Source: Leptospira semungkisensis
Lineage (GTDB): Bacteria > Spirochaetota > Leptospiria > Leptospirales > Leptospiraceae
Assembly (NCBI RefSeq): GCF_004770055.1
Contig: NZ_RQEP01000010.1
Location: forward strand, 364,328-428,327
Direction of reading: 5' to 3'
DNA length: 64,000 bases
In this document: piece after piece, positions 1-10,001 of the stretch
Layout: the number at the start of each line of letters is the position of its first letter
Position numbering within the stretch: position 1 is the first letter of the stretch
Notes under the pieces: model-generated
The model's database searches: none
What the model saw: the letters and a program-made list of their open reading frames with translations, nothing else
What the model was told of the DNA's origin: nothing
Program-made: the position numbers and the translations under genes

Positions 1-970
1 CTCGATCCCATTCCAGGATCCATGCGTCCTTTAATCGGATGGACTTTTCATAGTCTCCGCTCGAGGTCACTTTTTCGACTAACGTTCCCTTTCGAGCAGA
101 AATGATCTGAGTGATATAAGATTCACCCAATTGGATCTGGCGATTCGCTCCTCCAATGGAAAGCATAAGAGGATCCTGGTTTTGGGGAATAAAAACTGAC
201 CACTCTCGGATCTGGACTCCGGAAAGTTCTCCGGTCTTCGCGTTCACACCCTCGGTGTACATCGCAATTGCCTTCTCCGAGCCTGCGTTCTGCACCTTGT
301 CTCCAGCAAATTGTCCAGGAGTTAATGCGAGAAGAGGGTTATACGCCACGATCCATTTATTGAACTCGGTCATCTTTCTGGTATTGATAGGTGAAAGATA
401 AAAGCAGAGATAACAGACGACTCCTGCTAAGAAGATTCCGAAAGAAATAAAAACCACATAGATACGAGAGAATCCAATTCCAGCCGAACGAATGGCTGTA
501 ATCTCCGAATCCCCAGACAATCGACCTGCTGCCATAAGACCACTCATCAAGCAAGCCATCGGCATCGTGGTAGGAAGAATATTCCCCAGTAAATAACCGA
601 AATAATCGATGAGTCGGAACGGATCCACGCCCTTTCCCACAAAAAGCCCCACCATCTTCTGCAATGCGATCGCCATATACACTGTAGTAAAGAATAGAAG
701 AGCAACGATGAATGGAGGAACGATCTCGGAGAGAATATAACGATCCAATATGGGAATGATTCTCCAAAAACGTTCTCTGTCCGTATGAACATAGAAACCT
801 GGAGGAAGGTCCTCCACACTATGAACTCGTACGGAACGTAGATCTTTTCCTACTTCTACCTTTCCTTCGGCTTCTAAACCGAAGCCTGTGGTGTCCGCTT
901 TATGGACTGTGGCGGAAGTTTTCTTACGAGGAGAAGAACTTCCTCCCGAGCGGGAGGAGACTTTTTTCAC
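1..970 (-). CDS. LptF/LptG-family permease, partial (cut by left window edge)
   Basis: Inner-membrane permease of the YjgP/YjgQ (LptF/LptG) family, which with LptB drives lipopolysaccharide out of the inner membrane. The reading frame is open from a GTG at 970-968, directly after the miaB stop, to the window edge (323 codons), so the C-terminus is missing. After a hydrophilic N-terminal extension of about 80 residues, the frame reads [20 protein letters not shown], the typical first membrane helix, then [20 protein letters not shown], a hallmark of the family, then the periplasmic beta-rich part. No ATG lies near the junction, so the GTG is chosen; a downstream start would remove part of the extension. 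Co-oriented with miaB and likely co-transcribed. Assignment to LptF rather than LptG is not possible here. Confidence 0.85.
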   Translation of the reverse strand, partial: MKKVSSRSGGSSSPRKKTSATVHKADTTGFGLEAEGKVEVGKDLRSVRVHSVEDLPPGFYVHTDRERFWRIIPILDRYILSEIVPPFIVALLFFTTVYMAIALQKMVGLFVGKGVDPFRLIDYFGYLLGNILPTTMPMACLMSGLMAAGRLSGDSEITAIRSAGIGFSRIYVVFISFGIFLAGVVCYLCFYLSPINTRKMTEFNKWIVAYNPLLALTPGQFAGDKVQNAGSEKAIAMYTEGVNAKTGELSGVQIREWSVFIPQNQDPLMLSIGGANRQIQLGESYITQIISARKGTLVEKVTSSGDYEKSIRLKDAWILEWDR

Positions 971-2317
971 TCAGACCACCTCTCCTTTCAGAGTGGCGCT
1001 GGTAGCTGATTTGATTTTCACAGAGAGAGTGGTCCCGATCAAGGACTCTATATTTTTACCTTCGGGAATAGGAAAGACTGTCATTCTACCGCAGGTAGTA
1101 CGACCGCTAGCTTCCTTAGATGATTTCTTAGAAATATTCTCGACCAATATGGAGAAGGTTTTTCCAATCCTGGATTGATTCTGTTCCAAAGAGATTGCAG
1201 TTTGCAAATCCACTAAGCGAGTGAGCCTTTCTCCTTTCACTTCTTCAGGAACATCGTCCGGATATCTTTTCTGAGCGATTGTACCTTCTCTCTCGGAATA
1301 CTTGAACATGAATGCCATATCAAAGCCTACTTTGCGGACCATGTCCAAAGTATCTTCGAACTCTTCTTCTGTTTCTCCCGGAAATCCTACGATAATATCG
1401 GTGGTCAGTCCCACGTTAGGCACGATCGTCTTAATTCTTTGGACTACTTCCAAGAATTCTTCCTTGGAATAGTTTCTCTTCATGTCCGCGAGCACCTTTG
1501 TGTTTCCAGACTGAAGAGGAAGATGGATATTCGGACAGAATCTAGGATTCTCCGCCATCAATTCCAAGAGATGCAATGGAAAATCTTTCGGATGCGGAGA
1601 AGTGAAACGGATCCTTTCGATCTCTGTTTCTTCTAGAAGCATACGAACTAGTCCAGCGAAGTCTGTTCCTTCCGCTTGGTAAGAATTCACATTCTGTCCA
1701 AGAAGCGTGAGTTGCTTGATCCCTTGTGCGACCAGATCTTGGGTCTCTCTCACGATGGATTGAGGATCTCTGCTTCTTTCCCTTCCTCTCGTATAAGGAA
1801 CCACGCAGAAGGTGCAGAAATTATTGCAACCTCTCATGATGGTCACGAATGCTTGGATCCCGTTAATGACCCTAGGTTCGATCTCGTCGTACGTTTCTAT
1901 CTTAGAAAGACGGGTCAAGGAAACAGGCTGCTTGCCAGTGCGGATCTTTTGTATGAGTTCAGGAAGGGTCCTATAATTATCCGGACCAACCACCAGGTCC
2001 AAAGGAAGTTCTTGGTGAAACAAGTCGTCTCCCAAGTTTTGGGCCATGCAACCTAGAACGCCTATGACCAGATCCGGATTTCTTTTTTTAAGATAACCAA
2101 GGCTTTGGAGGCGCCCATAGATCTTAGCGTGAGCATTCTCACGGATCGCGCAGGTATTTAAAAAGATAACATCCGAATTTTCAGGATCGGTAACCGTCTC
2201 AAACTGAGCGCCTTGCATTAAACTGGACACGATCCCGGAATCGTATTCATTCATCTGGCAGCCATAAGTCTCTATATAGACCCTTCCTGCTTTTTTCTCT
2301 ACTTCAAGCACGCTCAT
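971..2317 (-). CDS. miaB: tRNA-2-methylthio-N6-dimethylallyladenosine synthase MiaB
   Basis: Radical-SAM methylthiotransferase that converts i6A37 to ms2i6A37 in tRNAs reading codons that start with U. 448 residues, normal for MiaB. The N-terminal UPF0004 domain carries the three ligands of the auxiliary cluster: C20 (in [13 protein letters not shown]), C56 (NTCAIRE) and C90 (GCMAQ). The radical-SAM motif CNNFCTFC gives C164, C168 and C171. The C-terminal part after about residue 380 fits a TRAM RNA-binding domain. Starts at ATG 2317; the stop abuts the start of the downstream LptF/G-like gene, suggesting one transcript. MiaB is preferred over MtaB or RimO because of the YGCQMN and RGRERS signatures. 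Confidence 0.95.
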   Translation of the reverse strand: MSVLEVEKKAGRVYIETYGCQMNEYDSGIVSSLMQGAQFETVTDPENSDVIFLNTCAIRENAHAKIYGRLQSLGYLKKRNPDLVIGVLGCMAQNLGDDLFHQELPLDLVVGPDNYRTLPELIQKIRTGKQPVSLTRLSKIETYDEIEPRVINGIQAFVTIMRGCNNFCTFCVVPYTRGRERSRDPQSIVRETQDLVAQGIKQLTLLGQNVNSYQAEGTDFAGLVRMLLEETEIERIRFTSPHPKDFPLHLLELMAENPRFCPNIHLPLQSGNTKVLADMKRNYSKEEFLEVVQRIKTIVPNVGLTTDIIVGFPGETEEEFEDTLDMVRKVGFDMAFMFKYSEREGTIAQKRYPDDVPEEVKGERLTRLVDLQTAISLEQNQSRIGKTFSILVENISKKSSKEASGRTTCGRMTVFPIPEGKNIESLIGTTLSVKIKSATSATLKGEVV

Positions 2318-2418
2318 AAGACGAGTTTTCGGCGGGGAAAGACCCTGTCAACCCGCTCGAAAGCCTAAAAAAACGTTTCCTTCTCCGCAAGCTTAGGGAG
2401 ATAATCGGAATTTCTCGC

Positions 2419-3060
2419 TTGGAAACGATGAATCGATCAGCTACAGGAATCAGCCGTAAGACGGATTATTACGGAGTCTTAGGATTGCCTAGAGACGCTT
2501 CCTTTGAATCCGTAGAAGAAGCTTTCAAGCTCTATATTGAAAGAGTAAAAGAGCATTCTTGGGTTCCGTGGAAGGATTCTGAATTGAGAGAAGGAGCCGA
2601 GGCCTATTACCATCTTTCTGATCCTGTCAGGCGCAAACGTTACGACGCATCCCTGGACTATGAGTTGGTGCTCCCTGATCCAGAAGGAGTTCCTGCAGAA
2701 TTCGAACAGTACTTCGAAATCCAAAAGATCTCTACCCCTAAAGAATACGAAAGACTGTACAAACAATTCTTAATGTTAAAGCATGAGAGAGAAGATAAGC
2801 TTTGGACCTTTAGAGCCACTATCTACTTCATACTCACCTGCTTTTCCATCCTTGTGATCTCTTCCTTAGTTTTTGTAGTCTTGCAGAAAAACAGTTGGCT
2901 CCCCGCATCCATAGACCTTTTCTATCGTAGATGGGGACTCTTAGTCTCCGCAGGCTTCATGGGAACGGGCTATCTTCTATTTAGGATCTCCTATTTAGAA
3001 AGAACCCTTCGCATAAGAGAGAAAAAAAGAGAAACCGAACTGAATGAAGAAGATCCCTAA
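2419..3060 (+). CDS. Membrane protein with N-terminal J-like domain
   Basis: Residues 16-76 read like a DnaJ J-domain: DYYGVLGLPRDASFESVEEA, then a helix ending in YYHLSDPVRRKRYDA. The HPD tripeptide needed to stimulate DnaK is absent; the loop reads HSWVPWKD instead. Two membrane helices follow, about residues 131-155 and 171-190, and a charged tail. The start is uncertain: TTG at 2419 or ATG at 2428, with an AGGGAG stretch about 20 bases upstream of the TTG. The 3' end overlaps the next gene by 17 bases, so the two are probably translated together. Function unknown; without HPD it is unlikely to be a working DnaK co-chaperone and may be a membrane-tethered binding module. Confidence 0.8.
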   Translation: METMNRSATGISRKTDYYGVLGLPRDASFESVEEAFKLYIERVKEHSWVPWKDSELREGAEAYYHLSDPVRRKRYDASLDYELVLPDPEGVPAEFEQYFEIQKISTPKEYERLYKQFLMLKHEREDKLWTFRATIYFILTCFSILVISSLVFVVLQKNSWLPASIDLFYRRWGLLVSAGFMGTGYLLFRISYLERTLRIREKKRETELNEEDP

Positions 3061-3685
3061 ATCAGATCCCAAGGCGCTTACAGAAGACGAGATAGAATAT
3101 TACTATTCTCTTTTGCAAGAAGAAGTCACCGAATACAATTGCGGAAGCCTTTGTGCTCCTTCTAACGGAGGGATTCCTGTCTGCTGTCAAGCGGACAATG
3201 CATTGCCTGCTCTATACAAATCCGAATACGAAATGCTTTCGAAGAGAACCGATCTTTGGAAGGCATATATTCCCATGACAAGAGAGGAGAAGAAAGATTT
3301 CGCAGAATACGATCACAGAAAGATTACGTTTTGCGAATGTAAGGGAGTCGCACATTGCGAACGGGAAAATCGCTCTATTAGTTGCAGGACTTTTCCTCTG
3401 GAACCGTATTTGGATACGAGAGGAGTTTTAGTAGGATTAGTGTTCATGCATGAATTCATCAAAAAATGTCCTCTTACTGCTCTTTCGCAAGACATACGCC
3501 AAGAATTCATAGACAATCATTTTCTATTTTGGGAAAAACTACTGTTCCGAGTAGAATCAGAGTACGAAGTTTATACAGACTCTAGCAAGGCGTATAGAAG
3601 AAGACGCAAACGCACAGGTGTTGATTTTCCGATTCTATATCCGAGCCACTTGAAAGGAAAAGAGTATTTAGAAAAATACGTTTGA
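3044..3685 (+). CDS. Cysteine-cluster protein (YkgJ-like, putative metal binding)
   Basis: 213 residues, cytoplasmic, with two cysteine groups: C33, C37, C47 and C48, then C97, C99, C105 and C114 (FCECKGVAHCE and SCRTFPLEPY). The C-x-TFPLEPY segment is like the end of YkgJ/UPF0153 zinc- or iron-chelating domains, in which a group of eight cysteines holds the metal. ATG start lies inside the preceding J-like gene in another frame. The tail is basic (SKAYRRRRKRTG). No enzymatic role can be read from the sequence; the family is a guess from cysteine spacing. Confidence 0.8.
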   Translation: MKKIPKSDPKALTEDEIEYYYSLLQEEVTEYNCGSLCAPSNGGIPVCCQADNALPALYKSEYEMLSKRTDLWKAYIPMTREEKKDFAEYDHRKITFCECKGVAHCERENRSISCRTFPLEPYLDTRGVLVGLVFMHEFIKKCPLTALSQDIRQEFIDNHFLFWEKLLFRVESEYEVYTDSSKAYRRRRKRTGVDFPILYPSHLKGKEYLEKYV

Positions 3686-3753
3686 TAAGCGAATAGAATC
3701 GGGACTAGGACAAGCCGACTATCTACAAAACGTAATAAACTTAATTTTCGAGT

Positions 3754-4386
3754 CTAATACTCGAAGAAAAACCGATACGTATAAAATTCCAGATCCAGTA
3801 TCTGCACTTCTAAAGTGTTTCTTCCTTCTCTAAAACAAGAATTTTTAAATGTCGCCAGAATATTTCTGGATTCTTCTTCATACGCGCTTTGATCCTTACT
3901 CACCAACGGAGAAGAGCTTTTGGAATGTTCTTGTTTGTATTTGGAGACTCTGTCCTTATCTCCTCCGAATTGGGTCGGAAACACATAGTATGTATAAGGA
4001 TATTCTAATTTATCGTTCGCATCGCATTGTTCCAGGCGAACTCCGATCTCTCCTACCTTGTCGATAGGCCTTTCCAAATAGTTGGATCGGATCTGGATGA
4101 GAAATACTCTCTTATCTCCCGGCTTCCAACCCAAGGCAGGATCGAGGATACTCTTCTTCTCTTTTCCGGGAATGCTATTATTGTTGGGATCTTCTAAGAC
4201 CTGCTTCAGTCTTTCTCCACGGATCTCCCATGCCTTTACTTCGAAAGCGGCATGTCTAAGTTCAAATGGTTCGGGTGTGCCTTGTTTTTTATCCCAAGAG
4301 GAAACCCCAGTGCGGACAAACGCTTGGTTCGGCCCGAATCTACAGGACAGAAGAAAGAGTAGAAGGACTAAAATAGATCTGATCAG
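3754..4386 (-). CDS. Putative lipoprotein, probable CTG start
   Basis: The open frame has no ATG, GTG or TTG placed to give a sensible N-terminus: its only ATG (4491) lies deep inside the upstream HEAT-repeat gene and yields a charged 36-residue leader. A CTG at 4386-4384 overlaps the TGA of that gene as CTGA and has AAGG about eight bases upstream. Starting there gives 210 residues beginning with an initiator, [14 protein letters not shown], a clean lipoprotein signal with lipobox LLSC. The mature part is rich in charged residues with two later cysteines and no domain I recognise. Last gene of the ribH-nusB-TPR-HEAT series. That the frame is coding is likely; the CTG start is inference. Confidence 0.7.
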   Translation of the reverse strand: MIRSILVLLLFLLSCRFGPNQAFVRTGVSSWDKKQGTPEPFELRHAAFEVKAWEIRGERLKQVLEDPNNNSIPGKEKKSILDPALGWKPGDKRVFLIQIRSNYLERPIDKVGEIGVRLEQCDANDKLEYPYTYYVFPTQFGGDKDRVSKYKQEHSKSSSPLVSKDQSAYEEESRNILATFKNSCFREGRNTLEVQILDLEFYTYRFFFEY

Positions 4387-5723
4387 TGCGCAACCTTTAT
4401 CAGAAGGATCTCTCTCATCGCCTTCTCCATTTCTAACTTCACTTCTATCGTTTTTTCGAATACATACGCATCGAATAAAGATGGCAGACATTCAGGATCT
4501 CCGATCACTCTCACTGTATCAACAGCCTGTAAACGAAGAGCCAAATTCTCCTTCTTATTATTGCTAGCATAAGAGATCAGTGCCGGCACGGAAGTCTTGT
4601 CCTTTAGTTCGCCAAGGGCTCTCAATACGGAAAGCTTGACTTCGTTTACTTTTTCTTTCTCGAAGATTCGTTTGAGCTCACTTGTTCCAGGATTAAAACC
4701 TAATTTTCCCATGGCCTCCGCAGATCTAGAACGAAGTCCTGGATCCTTGTCTCCATCCAGAACAGTGAGAAGTCCTTGGCCTCCCCCGTGCGCTCCTAAT
4801 TCCAAGAGAAGATCGATAAGTCTCGCTTTTAGACCAGGAACAGTCTCCTTTGCCAATTGCTCAGAAACTGCCTTGGCACCTTGCTTATCTCCAAGAGAGA
4901 AAAGAGCCTCTGTGCTTATCTTTCTTAGATCCGGATTCGATTCAGTAATTCCCTTATAGAATAAGCTAATGTATTGCCTGCTCTTTCTATTCTTTAAGAT
5001 CTCCATTCCGTGGATCCGAACATCTTCATCAGGATCGGAGGTAGCCATCTTCTGGATCTGGCCACGATTATCAGGAATATTATTTTTATTTAATACAAGA
5101 AAAAATTTTCTACGGAGTGCCGGACTATCGTCCGCAGAGAATTTGTTGATCAGGTTCTGGACTCTCTCGTCCTTGATCCAGATAGAAGCCTCTAAAAAAT
5201 ATTCTCTGTATACAGGATTGGTAGAAATTGCCAGATCCAAAACATGGGGCATCGCTCTGTCATCTTTAATTGCCTGCACGTATCTATATGCGAATTGCCT
5301 GACTTCAAAATCAGTATGAGTGAGACCCGCTATGACTGCATAAATAAGTCTCTTTTCCTTTCTCTTGTCCGCAAGCTCTAAGACCCTTCTTTGTATCTCT
5401 ACATTCTTCGTATTTTTAAATGTAGAATCCAATTCCTGAGCCCAGGTAGGAGCCAAAGAGTCCAGATCTTCCAATTCAGAGTATAAGGATAAGATCGCGA
5501 AGATACTATCTTCTCTTGCTTCAAGATCGGAAGCAATCTTAGGAAGTTCTTTTACAAGATCCAATCGGCTCTTGGATCTGATCTCAGAGATGCTTCTCGC
5601 TTGGGAACGACCTTTAGAAAGAACTGCTTCCTTAAAAACGTCTTTCTGCTCTTCTGCAAAAACGCTTTGGCAGAAAATAGAAACAACGAATAAGAGAATG
5701 CAAAAGAATAGGTTTCTTTTCAG
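4383..5723 (-). CDS. HEAT-repeat protein with signal peptide, probable CTG start
   Basis: Repeated helical pairs of HEAT type run through most of the protein, for example [17 protein letters not shown] and [17 protein letters not shown], so it is probably an alpha-solenoid binding platform. A TTG at 5564 would start inside the repeats, but the frame is open upstream and encodes a signal peptide, [20 protein letters not shown], followed by FAEEQK. The only start-like codon in front of that is CTG 5723-5721, which overlaps the TGA of the TPR gene (CTGA) and has GAGGG ten bases upstream. From there the protein is 446 residues and exported. It sits between a TPR protein and a lipoprotein, so an envelope complex is plausible. 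Partner and role unknown. Confidence 0.85.
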   Translation of the reverse strand: MKRNLFFCILLFVVSIFCQSVFAEEQKDVFKEAVLSKGRSQARSISEIRSKSRLDLVKELPKIASDLEAREDSIFAILSLYSELEDLDSLAPTWAQELDSTFKNTKNVEIQRRVLELADKRKEKRLIYAVIAGLTHTDFEVRQFAYRYVQAIKDDRAMPHVLDLAISTNPVYREYFLEASIWIKDERVQNLINKFSADDSPALRRKFFLVLNKNNIPDNRGQIQKMATSDPDEDVRIHGMEILKNRKSRQYISLFYKGITESNPDLRKISTEALFSLGDKQGAKAVSEQLAKETVPGLKARLIDLLLELGAHGGGQGLLTVLDGDKDPGLRSRSAEAMGKLGFNPGTSELKRIFEKEKVNEVKLSVLRALGELKDKTSVPALISYASNNKKENLALRLQAVDTVRVIGDPECLPSLFDAYVFEKTIEVKLEMEKAMREILLIKVAH

Positions 5724-7789
5724 AAAAGACCGTCCCTCTTGGAGGAATCCTCCAGTGCAGCGGAAGCAGCACGTTTATTATCGTAAGCTTCCGTATTTGA
5801 GGGATCTAAGTCTATTGCATTTTGGAAGGATCGGACTGCCTTTTTGAACTCTCCATTCTTATAAAAGGCCACTCCCAGATAATTGTAGGCGGTAGAGGCA
5901 GTCTTAGGTTTTACTTCCGATCGAACGATAGCAGTCAATTCCTCGATTGCCTTCTCTCTATCTAAGACTGAATTCGAATCCAATAGGATCTTGGAGAGTA
6001 CCAATCTCCCTTCATAGTCTTCTGGATCCATGTGAGCAGAACGATACGCTTCATCCTTAGCTCTGTTCTTTAGATCCGGGTCCTTGGATTTATTATATAG
6101 AAGAGCTAACTTCTTATGAGCCTGCTTGATCTCTCCCGAGTTACGGGATTGGTTCAATACTTGAAGAAGTATCTTCTCCGCGCTTGAAGATTCACCGCTT
6201 CCCATATATGCTTCTGCAAGCTTGAGAGCGACCTTATAGTAATCGTTCTTTTGTTTAAATAGAATCGTATATTCTTCGATGGCTTCTCTGTAGAATTTAT
6301 TCTCCAGATAATAATCTCCCAAAGCTTCCTTAGATTTGAGATCATTCGGATCCAAATACGATGCCTTGCGGAAATTCTCGATCGCTTGTGTTCCATTGCC
6401 TGTATGCTTATACACCAAGCCTATATTATAATATGCCTTTGCATTCTTTGGATTTAGATCCAAGACTCGATTCAGATATGTGATAGCTTCTCCATATCTT
6501 TCCATCTGGTCCAGGACCACACCTAGATTCAATAATGCCGTCTCAGTAAAACTGTCTCCAGGAGTGGAGTCCACAATCCTTCTATAGGTTTCTTCCGCAG
6601 CGAGAAGATCACCTCGATTATAATAGGTTTCCGCAAGCTGAAAGAGAAGATCCAAATTATTCGGATTGTATTTTAAACCTTTCTGAAGAGCATCAATGGA
6701 CTGCTCTCCTTGGTTGAGCTGCTCGAAACCTTCTGCAATGGACCTGAATAATTCCGGATCGTTCGCACCTGTTTGTTTTGCAAGCTCCAGGTATTTTAAG
6801 GATTCTTCAATCTTACCGTTCTTCTTCAAAACGATAGAAAGATTGTAAAGAGCCTTTGCGTCATTCGGAGAAAGCACTGCCGCTTCTCTGAAATAATGTT
6901 CAGAGGCAACGTAATCCCCTCGATTGTAGGCTATATTCCCCAAATAAGAATTAGAAAGAGCCGCGAGCTTTCCTCCACGAGCACGAAGAACGACTAACTT
7001 GAACTGCTCTTCTGCCTGAGGGATCTCTCCTTTCTTAAAATAACTTACAGCAAGATTGTATGTGAGATATGGATCGTCAGGTGCAGAAGTCAATCCTTGC
7101 TTGTATGCATCGATCGCAGCGTCAGGATCATTGATCTCATTAAAAAGATTTCCTACCATCAGAGAAATCTTTGGATCGTCGGGAGCTATCTCTTTTGCCT
7201 TCATCGCAGTGCTTCGAGCGTCGGAGAATTGATTATTATGTTTATAAGCTAAAGTTAAATTATAATAAGCGTATACGTTTTTGGGATCTCTAAGAATGGC
7301 CTTCTGCAAAGCGTCTATCGCTTGGGGAAATCTACCTGACTGATCGTAGATGACTCCCAGAACCGTAAGGGCTAGTGACTTTTCCTGGTCTGTGGCGGGT
7401 CCGGTTAGAAATTCGGAACAATAATCGAATGCCTGCTTTGTATAATTCTCCTTAAACAAATTCACGCATTTGGTAAGAAGAGGATTGTTCGTGCCGTTCG
7501 GAAGATAATGCCTTTCTAATTCGCGACTGATATCGCCTTTAGGCATAAGAGGAACCTTTCCTCCGGAATATTCCCCCGAGAAATCAGGACTCTTACTCTT
7601 GTTGTAAAAATACCAGATGCCGAAGCCTAAAAGTAGAAGAAGAACCGTAATGACGATTCCCCAGACAAGGGCCAGCGGATTATAATTTCTTTTAGAGCGA
7701 AACTCTTCCGGTTCGTCTCCGTGATAATAAGAAGGTTTAGGTTCTTCCGTCTCCAGGAAGATTCGGTTCTTGCGGATCGGGTTTTCCAT
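5720..7789 (-). CDS. Membrane-anchored TPR-repeat protein
   Basis: 689 residues. A cytoplasmic N-terminus of about 40 residues precedes one membrane helix (about 41-62). From about residue 100 to the end the protein is a long series of tetratricopeptide repeats, such as [37 protein letters not shown] and [20 protein letters not shown] arrays are protein-binding scaffolds. ATG 7789 lies within the end of nusB (53-base overlap), and the stop TGA overlaps the CTG proposed as start of the HEAT gene, so the gene is tightly embedded in an operon. Most likely the soluble repeats face the periplasm. No catalytic domain was seen. Confidence 0.9.
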   Translation of the reverse strand: MENPIRKNRIFLETEEPKPSYYHGDEPEEFRSKRNYNPLALVWGIVITVLLLLLGFGIWYFYNKSKSPDFSGEYSGGKVPLMPKGDISRELERHYLPNGTNNPLLTKCVNLFKENYTKQAFDYCSEFLTGPATDQEKSLALTVLGVIYDQSGRFPQAIDALQKAILRDPKNVYAYYNLTLAYKHNNQFSDARSTAMKAKEIAPDDPKISLMVGNLFNEINDPDAAIDAYKQGLTSAPDDPYLTYNLAVSYFKKGEIPQAEEQFKLVVLRARGGKLAALSNSYLGNIAYNRGDYVASEHYFREAAVLSPNDAKALYNLSIVLKKNGKIEESLKYLELAKQTGANDPELFRSIAEGFEQLNQGEQSIDALQKGLKYNPNNLDLLFQLAETYYNRGDLLAAEETYRRIVDSTPGDSFTETALLNLGVVLDQMERYGEAITYLNRVLDLNPKNAKAYYNIGLVYKHTGNGTQAIENFRKASYLDPNDLKSKEALGDYYLENKFYREAIEEYTILFKQKNDYYKVALKLAEAYMGSGESSSAEKILLQVLNQSRNSGEIKQAHKKLALLYNKSKDPDLKNRAKDEAYRSAHMDPEDYEGRLVLSKILLDSNSVLDREKAIEELTAIVRSEVKPKTASTAYNYLGVAFYKNGEFKKAVRSFQNAIDLDPSNTEAYDNKRAASAALEDSSKRDGLF

Positions 7790-8204
7790 GTCGGTTCGTC
7801 TCGTACTGAAGCACTGAATCTAGAACCCCGTTTATGAACGGAACCGAATTCTCACTTTCGAACTCCTTGGTCAACTCGACTGCCTCGTCGATCGTGACCC
7901 TGGGAGGAATTTCCTTAGAGTGCAATAACCCGTAGATGGACAAACGAAGAATGCATTTGTTCACCGGGGATATCCGGGAGAAATCCCAGTTCCTCGAGTA
8001 CTTCTTGATAAGAGTATCGATTGTCTCCGCGTTTTTCACAACCCCATTTATAATGGAAATGGCGAAATCCCTTTCCTCAGTTTCGATTTTTTTGTCGTAC
8101 CAACGGAACTTAAGTACGTCTGAGAGAGCCGGATTCACCAACTCCAACTGATATAATGCCATGAGGGCGATTTCACGGGACTTCCTTCTGGAAGAAGAAG
8201 ACAT
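7737..8204 (-). CDS. nusB: Transcription antitermination factor NusB
   Basis: All-helical RNA-binding protein that binds boxA of rRNA operons with NusE (S10) and supports antitermination. 155 residues. Typical elements: [16 protein letters not shown] at the N-terminus, [20 protein letters not shown] in the middle, and [20 protein letters not shown] near the C-terminus, followed by INGVLD. The last 15 or so residues ([13 protein letters not shown]) go beyond the usual fold and are the part shared in another frame with the TPR gene. Three bases separate its start from the ribH stop; the ribH-nusB pairing is common in bacteria. Confidence 0.96.
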   Translation of the reverse strand: MSSSSRRKSREIALMALYQLELVNPALSDVLKFRWYDKKIETEERDFAISIINGVVKNAETIDTLIKKYSRNWDFSRISPVNKCILRLSIYGLLHSKEIPPRVTIDEAVELTKEFESENSVPFINGVLDSVLQYETNRHGKPDPQEPNLPGDGRT

Positions 8205-8207
8205 AGA

Positions 8208-8669
8208 CTAGAGAAGAGTAAGCAAATTCGCCATTTCAACAGCGGTCAAAGCGGATTCGTATCCCTTATTCCCAGCCTTGGTTCCGGCTCTTTCGATTGC
8301 TTGTTCGATTGTGTCCGTGGTCAGAACTCCGAAGATTACGGGAACGGAATATTGCACTCCGATGGAACCCACCTTTGCAGACTCTCCCGCTACGAAATCA
8401 AAATGAGCAGTGGCTCCTCTGATCACAGCACCTAGGCAAATGATAGAATCGAATTTTTTACTGGCTGCTGCCTTAGATACTACTACTGGAAGTTCGTAGG
8501 CTCCGGGAATGCGGACTACAGTGATATCCTTATCTTCCACGCCGGTCGCATAAAGACCGTCTAGGGCGCCTTTTAATAGGCTTTCTACTATAAATTCATT
8601 AAAACGAGAAACGACAATGCAATGCTTTTGTCCCTTTCCGTCCAGCTTGGCTTTCAACTCTTGAGGCAT
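8208..8669 (-). CDS. ribH: 6,7-dimethyl-8-ribityllumazine synthase
   Basis: Condenses 5-amino-6-ribitylaminouracil with 3,4-dihydroxy-2-butanone 4-phosphate, the penultimate step of riboflavin synthesis; the enzyme forms icosahedral or pentameric shells. Family motifs: [48 protein letters not shown] with the catalytic histidine, [20 protein letters not shown] 8669 is preferred over a longer frame from 8738 because AAGGAA stands five bases upstream of it and it gives 153 residues, the normal length. First gene of the ribH-nusB-TPR-HEAT-lipoprotein series, divergent from the TPR lipoprotein. Confidence 0.96.
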   Translation of the reverse strand: MPQELKAKLDGKGQKHCIVVSRFNEFIVESLLKGALDGLYATGVEDKDITVVRIPGAYELPVVVSKAAASKKFDSIICLGAVIRGATAHFDFVAGESAKVGSIGVQYSVPVIFGVLTTDTIEQAIERAGTKAGNKGYESALTAVEMANLLTLL

Positions 8670-8716
8670 CTGTTTCCTTGTTGCTTCTAATATCGAGAAA
8701 ACACAAGTTACCCTGA

Positions 8717-9517
8717 GTGGCAACCGTAAAAGAAGCACACCTGCCCAAAATCTGCGTATTCCTTCTGCTATTCATGGCGGGAATGAGCGCCACATCCTGC
8801 GAAACCCTGCGCTCTTTCTGGAAACCCAAAGATGATTTCGTAAAAACCCTAAATCTTCCGGATTGGGTTTTAGAATCTTCTATCAAGCTTAGGATCTTCA
8901 GTGATTTTCCAAACACAGTCAATCCTGAAGACGCGATGCCGGAGGATGATATAGCCTCCTTTGCCAATCAATCTAGGGTATTACTCGCAGCTTCTCCCGC
9001 CGCCATGAGAGACATATATAAGATGGCAGGCTGTTTAGATGGAAGCGAACTCGTAGGAATTCGAGGGAATAAACTCACGGACAGCCAAGAAGACATTTGG
9101 TATGGGCTCTGCAAAAGTGGAGCGCAAGATACTATTGTATTCAAAGTATTTGAGATGGGGAATGATGATCTCTATCGATTGTACGAAGATGAGCTCACTA
9201 AGAATTGGGAAGAATCCAAGAAGAATATGAACTCAAATCCGGACAAAGCAGTTCGACTCGCAACTCGGATCGTAGAGCATGAACCTTCTCATCCTGGAGC
9301 AAGAAGATTACTCGGAAGTCTTTATTTGAAAGCTGGCTATTGTCCGGGAGCAATACGCAATTATCGGATCTATTTGAGGATCCTTCCCCGCACTCCAGAG
9401 AAAAGTAGAATAGACGATCTGATCCGCAAGAGTTGCAAAGAAAGTTTAATCCCTAAAAAACAAGAGCCAAAAGAATTCTCAGAAGATCTTCCCACAATAG
9501 AAGAAAGCGGGAATTAA
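8717..9517 (+). CDS. Putative lipoprotein with TPR-like C-terminus
   Basis: The N-terminus is a signal peptide ending in a lipobox ([10 protein letters not shown], cysteine 28 from the GTG start). The middle part is not recognised. Residues of about 170-240 ([19 protein letters not shown] and [20 protein letters not shown]) look like one or two tetratricopeptide units. The start is unsure: GTG 8717 has no good ribosome-binding site; a CTG at 8741 has AAGAAG before it and gives a more compact signal peptide. Divergent from ribH with 47 bases between starts. Likely an outer- or inner-membrane-anchored binding protein. Confidence 0.75.
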   Translation: MATVKEAHLPKICVFLLLFMAGMSATSCETLRSFWKPKDDFVKTLNLPDWVLESSIKLRIFSDFPNTVNPEDAMPEDDIASFANQSRVLLAASPAAMRDIYKMAGCLDGSELVGIRGNKLTDSQEDIWYGLCKSGAQDTIVFKVFEMGNDDLYRLYEDELTKNWEESKKNMNSNPDKAVRLATRIVEHEPSHPGARRLLGSLYLKAGYCPGAIRNYRIYLRILPRTPEKSRIDDLIRKSCKESLIPKKQEPKEFSEDLPTIEESGN

Positions 9518-9678
9518 ACTTCTTCCAAAATCGGCAAAAGCCGCATAACGGAACTGATCATTCCTCATACTGGCGGAATCAAATTTCCGGAGCAAATTCA
9601 GAAACTTCACTAAAATAGCGCGAGAACCACAATTCCGCTTACCTGTACCTCTTTAGCAAGCGAGCAGCATATTATCGC

Positions 9679-9707
9679 TTGACAATACTATTGTAAGGCA
9701 GGAATAT
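9679..9707 (+). promoter_or_regulatory. higBA promoter with palindromic operator
   Basis: TTGACA (9679-9684) and GAATAT (9702-9707) are spaced by 17 bases. A perfect 6-1-6 palindrome, ACAATACTATTGT (9682-9694), overlaps the -35 box and is a good candidate for the HigA/HigBA autorepression site. The -10 box ends four bases before the HigB GTG, so the transcript would be leaderless or nearly so. Confidence 0.65.
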
Positions 9708-9711
9708 CAAA

Positions 9712-9993
9712 GTGATCTTATTCTTTAAATGCAAAGAAACGGAAAAGATCTGGTACAGGCAGTTTTCTTCTAAGTTTCCGCCTTGGATCCAATCAGTAGC
9801 GTATCGCAAACTCGTTATGTTGGACAGATCTCATACGTTTGAAGACTTGAGGATACCTCCTTCAAATCGTTTGGAAAAACTCTCAGGCAATAGAAAAGGT
9901 CAATACAGTATTCGTATCAACAATCAATGGAGGATCTGCTTCACTTGGGATGAGGGAATCGCTTCGTTTGTTGAAATTGTGGATTATCATTAG
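9712..9993 (+). CDS. higB: HigB-type toxin (RelE superfamily)
   Basis: 93-residue toxin of the RelE/ParE fold; HigB family members are ribosome-dependent mRNA endonucleases. Diagnostic segments: FKCKETEKIW at the N-terminus, LEKLSGNRKGQYSIRINNQW, then RICFTWDEG and EIVDYH at the C-terminus. GTG 9712 is the only in-frame start and matches the usual N-terminus of the family (V/M-I-x-x-F-x-x-K). Toxin-first order with the antitoxin 8 bases downstream is the HigBA arrangement. There is no ribosome-binding site; see the promoter entry. Confidence 0.93.
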   Translation: MILFFKCKETEKIWYRQFSSKFPPWIQSVAYRKLVMLDRSHTFEDLRIPPSNRLEKLSGNRKGQYSIRINNQWRICFTWDEGIASFVEIVDYH

Positions 9994-10001
9994 GAGGCAA
10001 T

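Noticed and set aside
888..1178. Plus-strand open frame over the miaB/LptF-like junction
   Set aside because: Lies antisense to two well-supported genes and has no family features.
8670..8738. Longer start for ribH
   Set aside because: ATG 8669 has AAGGAA at the right distance and gives the family's normal length.
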